Assembly (NCBI GenBank): GCA_002391275.1
Contig: DGSC01000062.1
Span: 14,186-25,472 of the forward strand
Direction of reading: 5' to 3'
From: Prevotellaceae bacterium UBA4372
GTDB lineage: Bacteria; Bacteroidota; Bacteroidia; Bacteroidales; Bacteroidaceae
DNA: 11,287 nt
In this document: positions 6,574 through 11,287 of the stretch, in pieces
Layout of the letters: each line of letters opens with the position of its first letter
How positions within the stretch are numbered: the first letter of the stretch is position 1
Program-made: the position numbers and the translations under genes
The notes under the pieces: generated by a model
What the model was told of the DNA's origin: nothing
Database searches by the model: none
The model's input: only the letters and a program-made list of their open reading frames with translations

Positions 6574-6802
6574 ATGGACAAAGACATTAATCGCATCAAA
6601 GTGGTGCTTGCTGAGAAGAAAAGAACCAATGAGTGGTTGGCTGAGGCAGTTGGGGCGTGCGCCTACAACTGTATCAAAGTGGTGTACCAATGACTGCCAG
6701 CCAACAATGGAGACATATCTCAAAATTGCAGAACTGCTTGATGTGGAACTAACAGAATTAATAAGAACAAAGAAAAGTAAAAAGAAACTCCCCTCTTTTT
6801 GA
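6574..6802 (+). pseudogene. XRE-family HTH regulator (controller-like), broken by one extra G
   Basis: From ATG 6574 the first frame reads MDKDINRIKVVLAEKKRTNE, WLAEAVG and then leaves the family at the GGGG run (6652-6655), stopping at 6693. Dropping one G restores 75 codons: RAPTTVSKWCTND, then CQPTMETYLKIAELLDVELTELIR and a lysine-rich tail, stop at 6800-6802. The restored protein is a single-domain Cro/C1-type HTH: helix 2 at 18-27 and recognition helix TTVSKWCTN at 31-39. This small HTH type is common in Bacteroidetes restriction-modification loci, where such proteins control nuclease expression. The product as written (39 aa) lacks the recognition helix. Possible explanations are a real pseudogene, a homopolymer sequencing error, or +1 slippage on GGGG; the last is least likely because the next zero-frame codon (GCG) is ordinary. 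Confidence 0.85.
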
Positions 6803-6803
6803 G

Positions 6804-6859
6804 TTAATGGGTAACTATAATACACTTAGTGGGTAACTCGGAAAAGTTAGTGGGTAAGT
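6804..6859 (+). repeat. Three 13-bp direct repeats at 21-22 bp spacing, operator candidate
   Basis: TTAATGGGTAACT (6804-6816), TTAGTGGGTAACT (6826-6838) and TTAGTGGGTAAGT (6847-6859) start 22 and 21 bp apart, two turns of B-DNA, so they lie on one face of the helix. They fill the gap between the HTH gene and the membrane-protein gene, ending 15 bp before its ATG. Likely binding sites for a regulator, possibly the HTH protein itself. Confidence 0.65.
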
Positions 6860-6874
6860 CAAATTGATTGAAAA

Positions 6875-7648
6875 ATGAGTATAAACGTAAATACAATTAA
6901 ACGACTTCTGTGGGTATTGTTAGGAGTATTTGTCCTAACGTATTTAATTTCCCTAAATATAGAGTTCCATTTTGTTGCTGACACAAAATGGCTGTCTAAC
7001 GAGTTCCTGTTTGCCATTGTTGGCGGGGCATTTGCAAGTCTCGTTATTGTAATTGTATGTGAAGTTATAAGGTATCGACAATTAAAGTTTGCAACAGAAG
7101 CAGCCTTGTTTTCAAACTTGGCAAACCTTTATGGGCAGTTCTTAATAATCAGAAGCAATTGTAAGAGAGCATTGAATAATCATGCCCTTGTTGCGGACAA
7201 CCTGATACAGCCTACATGCAATAATGCGATGATGTTTGCTGACTACATCAATGGGACTGATTATACACCTTTTTGCCAAAAGAACAAAATAAAAGATATC
7301 TTACTCAAATATAAGACAGAAAAATATCAAACTATGAAATCTGTCCTGTTCGGTTTTATAAATCTTCAGATTGCAATTCACACAGACAAGATGGAGTTGA
7401 TAAAACAACAAGGTGTTTCTAATAATGTCACATCAGACAGCCCTTACGTGAACAAAACACTGAATAAAGTGATAAATCAGACAACAACAATTCTCACGTA
7501 TCTTGATCAGACTATTTCACAAGTTGATAACGAGTTGGGAGATAGATACCACTGGCAGAATATGAAGCAAACTATAAACACTTATCAAGAAAACTTCGTA
7601 GAACAGAATTTGGATGATTATCTGAAAGAAGATGTGGTAATGTTTTGA
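6875..7648 (+). CDS. Two-TM membrane protein of unknown function in the restriction locus
   Basis: A 257-aa protein, not recognised. It has two hydrophobic helices near the N-terminus, about 11-28 (LLWVLLGVFVLTYLISLN) and 44-65 (FLFAIVGGAFASLVIVIVCEVI). Basic residues before the first (TIKR) and after the second (RYRQLK) suggest that both ends are cytoplasmic. The remaining 190 residues are polar and mostly helix-forming, with no visible catalytic motif. The ATG follows an A-rich stretch and the triple repeat array at 6804-6859, so it may be the repeat-controlled gene. It is 54 bp ahead of the nuclease gene on the same strand, in equally AT-rich sequence, suggesting it belongs to the same acquired unit. 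It could be an accessory defence protein or an unrelated passenger. Confidence 0.8.
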   Translation: MSINVNTIKRLLWVLLGVFVLTYLISLNIEFHFVADTKWLSNEFLFAIVGGAFASLVIVIVCEVIRYRQLKFATEAALFSNLANLYGQFLIIRSNCKRALNNHALVADNLIQPTCNNAMMFADYINGTDYTPFCQKNKIKDILLKYKTEKYQTMKSVLFGFINLQIAIHTDKMELIKQQGVSNNVTSDSPYVNKTLNKVINQTTTILTYLDQTISQVDNELGDRYHWQNMKQTINTYQENFVEQNLDDYLKEDVVMF

Positions 7649-7702
7649 ATCATTGTAAATAATAAGCATAAGATAATATATAATAGTAATTGTATAGATA
7701 AC

Positions 7703-9298
7703 ATGGCAGTTTCAGACGACAGAAAATATACGAAAGCTTTTGTTCATGCTCTTTTGGAGGGAGTGAAGGGCAAGACACTTGGTGAGGTTGATTCGTCTCA
7801 TCAGTTTGCACGCACAGAGAAAAGTGAAAAGATTACCGGCATTGCTGGCGATGTGATAGAACAGTCTGTATTCGGTTATGAACGAGATAGTAAACAAGAA
7901 TGCGACATAGAAATAGATGGGGTTCTAACTGAGTTGAAAACGACCGGTGTAAGAATTCCCAAATCTGACTTGTCCAAGGTGAAAGGCAAAGTAGGCGACG
8001 AATACAATATTTATCTTGGTGCCAAAGAAGGCATAAGCATTACAGGCGTAACATTTGAGCCTACAATCCAAACTGATTTCGATACTTCGCATTTTTGGGA
8101 AAAGTCGGAACATCTGTTGATAGTATTCTATGAATACAAATCATACGAGGCTGTTTCAGCTTCAGCCTATGCTGATTTCAAAATCGTTGATTATTGCTAT
8201 AACACTTTTTCAGAGGAAGAACGCGCCAAACTTTGCAACGACTGGGAAATTGTACGTGACTACCTTCAAGACATCTATACAGAATTCAAAGATGTTTCAG
8301 AAAGGAACGAGCAACTTGTGGGCTTCACTCATGTCTTGCGGCCTAATCTGTTGCTAATTGAGTTGGTTCCAGCTTTCAAGAAGAAGTCAACTGGCTCTTA
8401 TCAAAAGCCTCGCTATCGACTGAAACAGACTTTTGTCGATTACATTGTTCGTGGCCACTTTGACAAGAGCAGGTCCAATACGGAAATCTCATTGAAGGAG
8501 TCTTTCTCCAGTTTCGCAGAGCTTGATGCTCGTTGCCATTCCATATCAGCTAAATACAAAGACAAGACATTTGCGCAGTTGAAGGAAGAGTTAGGTGTCG
8601 CATCAGAGATTACGAACAAGAGTTTTGGCGCTCTGTGTGTTCTCAAAATGTTTGATGCAAATTGTAAGAGACTGAATCAAATTTCTGACTTTACAAAGGC
8701 TGGTATTATTGCTAAAACCATCACCATCACACCTACTGGCGGCAGGACGGAAGACATGAAACTAAGACATATCGACTTTGAAGAATGGGCTGACAAAGAA
8801 CTTGACTTCCTTGATTCGGATATCTATTTATATTTCTGTGAGCACAGTTTCCTTTGTCCTATTTTCTGTGAAAGAGGGGATATGGGTAAAAGAAAGAGTG
8901 GCGAATCGGAAGAGGATTATAAAAGACGACTCGATGAGGAGTCTGCAAAGACCACTTTTGAGGGGTTCAAACGTTTTGTGTTTGATGATGAGTTTATTGA
9001 AAATGAGGTTAGAAGGACGTGGGAAGACTCACGCAAACTGATTCATCAGAAAAACTTGAAATGGGAATTTATTTATGATGGTGCGGGAAACAAGCGAAAG
9101 AATAACAGTGGGTCGTATATGGGTTCACCCAATTTTCCCAAGAGTGCCGACTACAAAGTGTTCTTCAGAGGTGGTGCTGATGATTCTCGTGACGAGGCCA
9201 AAACCGTAGAGGTAAATGGCATAAAAATGCTTCCGCAATTTTTCTGGTTGAAAGGCTCATATATTGCTGACAAATTGAAATCGATAGAGTATTTATAA
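7703..9298 (+). CDS. Type II restriction endonuclease, Sau3AI/MutH family (predicted GATC)
   Basis: A 531-aa nuclease of the Sau3AI/MutH type. The N-terminal PD-(D/E)xK domain shows GIAGDVIEQSVFGY (46-59), with E53 as the first acidic ligand, D68 in ECDIEIDG, and the ELKTTG core (E77, K79). This order and spacing match MutH (D70, E77, K79) and Sau3AI. The middle (about 200-330) and C-terminal half, including FEGFKRFVFDDEF near 419, KVFFRGG near 484 and FWLKGSYI near 513, follow the layout of Sau3AI, whose second MutH-like domain binds a further GATC site but does not cut. Sau3AI is about 490 aa, so this protein is slightly longer. GATC specificity is predicted from the family and backed by the lack of GATC in this gene. 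The methyltransferase starts one base after its stop. No clear promoter is seen in the 54 bp upstream. Confidence 0.9.
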   Translation: MAVSDDRKYTKAFVHALLEGVKGKTLGEVDSSHQFARTEKSEKITGIAGDVIEQSVFGYERDSKQECDIEIDGVLTELKTTGVRIPKSDLSKVKGKVGDEYNIYLGAKEGISITGVTFEPTIQTDFDTSHFWEKSEHLLIVFYEYKSYEAVSASAYADFKIVDYCYNTFSEEERAKLCNDWEIVRDYLQDIYTEFKDVSERNEQLVGFTHVLRPNLLLIELVPAFKKKSTGSYQKPRYRLKQTFVDYIVRGHFDKSRSNTEISLKESFSSFAELDARCHSISAKYKDKTFAQLKEELGVASEITNKSFGALCVLKMFDANCKRLNQISDFTKAGIIAKTITITPTGGRTEDMKLRHIDFEEWADKELDFLDSDIYLYFCEHSFLCPIFCERGDMGKRKSGESEEDYKRRLDEESAKTTFEGFKRFVFDDEFIENEVRRTWEDSRKLIHQKNLKWEFIYDGAGNKRKNNSGSYMGSPNFPKSADYKVFFRGGADDSRDEAKTVEVNGIKMLPQFFWLKGSYIADKLKSIEYL

Positions 9299-9299
9299 T

Positions 9300-11045
9300 A
9301 TGGGTAAAAATATAATCAAAGTGGTAGAACTCTTTGCTGGTGTGGGTGGTTTCCGCATCGGACTTGAAGGTGCGTCAGATGCCTACGAGACCATTTGGAA
9401 CAACCAGTGGGAACCATCTACACAGCATCAAGACGCTTCACTAGTCTACAGAGCAAGATTTGGTTCGAAAGGGCATTCCAATAAAGATATTAACCTCGTG
9501 TCCACAATGGAGATACCCGACCACGACCTGTTGGTAGGTGGTTTCCCATGCCAGGACTATTCTGTGGCAGCTTCACTCAGTCGGTCTGGTGGAATTGAGG
9601 GAAAGAAGGGTGTCCTTTGGTGGCAGATTTATCGTATCTTGAACGAGAAGGGTGAAAAGCGTCCGAAATATATCTTCTTCGAGAATGTTGACCGCTTGCT
9701 TAACTCTCCTGCCACGCAACGAGGACGTGACTTTGCCATCATTCTTGCATCGCTTTCCGACTTGGGATATGTCGTGGAATGGCGTATTATCAATGCTGCC
9801 GACTACGGTATGCCTCAACGCCGACGCAGGACGTATATCGTGGGCTACCTTAAAGGGTCTTTCGTGGCCGACAAAGTTGATGCGATAGAAGATTGGGTAG
9901 AGTTTGACGGTGTATTGGCGCAAGCATTTCCTTTCAGGGCAAAAGAAGGTACAGTTTCTGCTTTCGACATTAATGGCTCTATTCAGGAGGTATCTGCAAA
10001 CTTCAACAAGGGCAAGAAAAGCAGCCCGTTTGGAAATGCTGGCATTATGAAAGACCGCCATGTCTATTCCGTAGATGCTGAGTCTGTGTATGACGGGACT
10101 ATTCAAACGCTGGGCGATAATCTCGTGGACGAGGACTTTGTGCCTGAAGAGTTCTTTATATCTGAAGAAGAATTGCCGAAGTGGCAATATGAGAAGGGTG
10201 CCAAGAAAATCAACCGCGTTTCAAAAGAGGGTTTCGAGTATGTGTTTTCTGAGGGAGGAATGGCTTTCCCAGACTATCTCGACAAACCTTCTCGAACAAT
10301 GATTACAGGCGAAGGTGGTAATGCACCATCACGCTTCAAACACGTGGTCCAGACACCATCAGGACGCTATCGTCGCTTGATTCCTATCGAATTGGAACGC
10401 TTAAATATGTTCCCAGACAATCACACTTATCATCCAGAGGTCTCAGATGGACGTCGTGCATTCCTTATGGGCAATGCTTTGGTGTGTGGCATTGTGCAGG
10501 AGATTGGCAGAAGCCTTTATCGCTTTATCTACGATGAAGCCCCTGTGTCGACACATCCCATACATGTGCAGCGCAATCCTCGTCCTGTATTGACACTCGA
10601 CTTGTTCTCCGATGAAGAAGAACTGGTTGTCAACAAGCCCAAGAAAACCTTCAAACTCGACAGTACAAAGCGTCTGCTCATCGGTCTGGTGAAGAAAGAT
10701 AACGAGGAATACTTTTTAAAACAAGAGCCTTCGAAAATCTACTATACGGGAAATATCGGCACATTCCCATCAACCATTGCCCTAAACAAACTATATTACT
10801 TTATGCCGCACATCAAGGGCAAAGGCGTTCGTGACATCTATTTGATAAAGATTGTGCGCGTGGGCAGCAAAACCGAGATTCGTCCAGAAGTTGACGACAA
10901 GAAAGCTCCTCGACTGGTATTTGAGTTGGAATACCTAGAAAGCCTGTCCGAATATAAAATGATACATTTGAATTTCCAACATTCTTTCACTGATACTTTT
11001 CTCGGAAGAATAATGACAACGAGAAAAATGGAGAACTCTATCTAA
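9300..11045 (+). CDS. DNA (cytosine-5-)-methyltransferase with C-terminal extension, partner of the Sau3AI-like nuclease
   Basis: A 581-aa cytosine-5 methyltransferase that protects the host from the adjacent nuclease, probably making GATm5C. Motifs: I ELFAGVGGFRIGLE (10-23, AdoMet binding), IV GGFPCQDYS (80-88, catalytic Cys84), VI FFENVDRLL (126-134), VIII MPQRRRRTYIVG (171-182), IX around RTMITGEGGN (332-341) and X around RAFLMGNALVCG (386-397). The target recognition domain should lie at about 185-330. Motif X ends near 410 and most such enzymes stop soon after, but this one continues for about 150 residues. A compact segment at 456-575 (KRLLIGLVKK, YYTGNIGTFP, DIYLIKIVRVG) looks like a separate alpha/beta domain that I do not recognise. 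The start at 9300 is one base after the nuclease stop, so translation is probably coupled. No terminator follows. Confidence 0.93.
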   Translation: MGKNIIKVVELFAGVGGFRIGLEGASDAYETIWNNQWEPSTQHQDASLVYRARFGSKGHSNKDINLVSTMEIPDHDLLVGGFPCQDYSVAASLSRSGGIEGKKGVLWWQIYRILNEKGEKRPKYIFFENVDRLLNSPATQRGRDFAIILASLSDLGYVVEWRIINAADYGMPQRRRRTYIVGYLKGSFVADKVDAIEDWVEFDGVLAQAFPFRAKEGTVSAFDINGSIQEVSANFNKGKKSSPFGNAGIMKDRHVYSVDAESVYDGTIQTLGDNLVDEDFVPEEFFISEEELPKWQYEKGAKKINRVSKEGFEYVFSEGGMAFPDYLDKPSRTMITGEGGNAPSRFKHVVQTPSGRYRRLIPIELERLNMFPDNHTYHPEVSDGRRAFLMGNALVCGIVQEIGRSLYRFIYDEAPVSTHPIHVQRNPRPVLTLDLFSDEEELVVNKPKKTFKLDSTKRLLIGLVKKDNEEYFLKQEPSKIYYTGNIGTFPSTIALNKLYYFMPHIKGKGVRDIYLIKIVRVGSKTEIRPEVDDKKAPRLVFELEYLESLSEYKMIHLNFQHSFTDTFLGRIMTTRKMENSI

Positions 11046-11063
11046 AACACAGTCTCACACTAG

Positions 11064-11270
11064 ACGAAGATTGTTGCCAACATGCTGGTACATCAGGATT
11101 TCAGCGAGAAAGGCTTCCCGATGGTTGAAATATATACAGACCGAATAGACGTGTCCAACCCAGGACAACCTATTATCAGTGTAGAAAGGTTTATTGACGA
11201 ATACAATTCACGCAACTCATCATTAGCAGACCTAATGCGTCGGTTGGGCATTTGCGAAGAATTCACGTGA
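11064..11270 (+). pseudogene. Internal fragment of an AlbA/HATPase_c_4 type ATP-binding protein
   Basis: Starting right after an in-frame TAG (11061-11063), the frame reads TKIVANMLVHQDFSEKGF, then VEIYTDRIDVSNPGQP, and later SRNSSLADLMRRLGICEE before leaving the family and stopping at 11268-11270. This matches the GHKL-type ATPase region of AlbA_2/HATPase_c_4 proteins (ANxLVHQDF corresponds to the N-box, SNPG to the ATP-lid glycine region). The AlbA_2 domain is missing at the front, and the expected continuation after CEE (a GSG motif) is missing at the back. An ATG at 11082 could open 62 codons, but the product would lack both halves of the family. It is not the continuation of the 1-826 gene: strand and sequence differ. 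Likely debris of a gene interrupted by the restriction cassette and perhaps by another element on the right. Confidence 0.72.
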
Positions 11271-11287
11271 GTTCGGTATAAGGAATA

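Noticed and set aside
1..11270. The AlbA_2 gene at 1-826 and the fragment at 11064-11270 as two halves of one gene split by an inserted island
   Set aside because: They are on opposite strands, the synthetase operon lies between them, and both include N-box-like ATPase residues with different sequence (VLEAMVNHF versus IVANMLVHQDF).
1..11287. CRISPR array, rRNA or tRNA genes
   Set aside because: No regular repeat-spacer pattern and no rRNA or tRNA sequence was seen on either strand.

Overview
The window looks like Bacteroidales chromosome, most likely Prevotella or a close relative. Promoters follow the Bacteroidetes pattern (TTTG, about 19-21 nt, TAnnTTTG), starts mostly lack Shine-Dalgarno sequences, and the protein families fit. 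The genus is an inference from style, not from a search.

Left part (1-5700), core-like. A minus-strand Schlafen AlbA_2 ATP-binding protein runs off the left edge. Divergent from it is a long, nested hairpin RNA candidate of about 180 nt, 6S-like in shape, with its own promoter. It is followed by a small ORF with a signal peptide and by a strong terminator. Then comes a GC-rich pair of tandem, overlapping, closely related acyl-CoA synthetase (AMP-forming) genes driven by a near-consensus promoter, and a small GlsB/YeaQ/YmgE-type membrane protein closed by a strong terminator.

Right part (5700-11287), accessory and visibly more AT-rich up to about 7700. It opens with a strong promoter that has lost, or never had, a recognisable gene, and with debris of an unrecognised small gene behind an inverted repeat. 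Next is an XRE/HTH regulator gene broken by one extra G in a GGGG run. Three 13-bp direct repeats spaced two helical turns apart follow, then an unrecognised two-TM membrane protein, a Sau3AI/MutH-type restriction endonuclease, and a cytosine-5 DNA methyltransferase one base downstream of it. The last feature is a broken internal piece of a second AlbA/HATPase-type gene, cut at both ends.

How the genes work together: the endonuclease and methyltransferase form a type II restriction-modification pair whose family predicts GATC as the target. In support, a by-eye count finds only seven GATC sites in the window, and none from position 7509 to the end, which covers both genes. The HTH gene and repeat array are placed where a controller and its operator would be, but the HTH gene is frameshifted as written. 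The most interesting items are the broken controller with its repeat array, the membrane protein carried between regulator and nuclease, the C-terminal extension of the methyltransferase, and the hairpin RNA.
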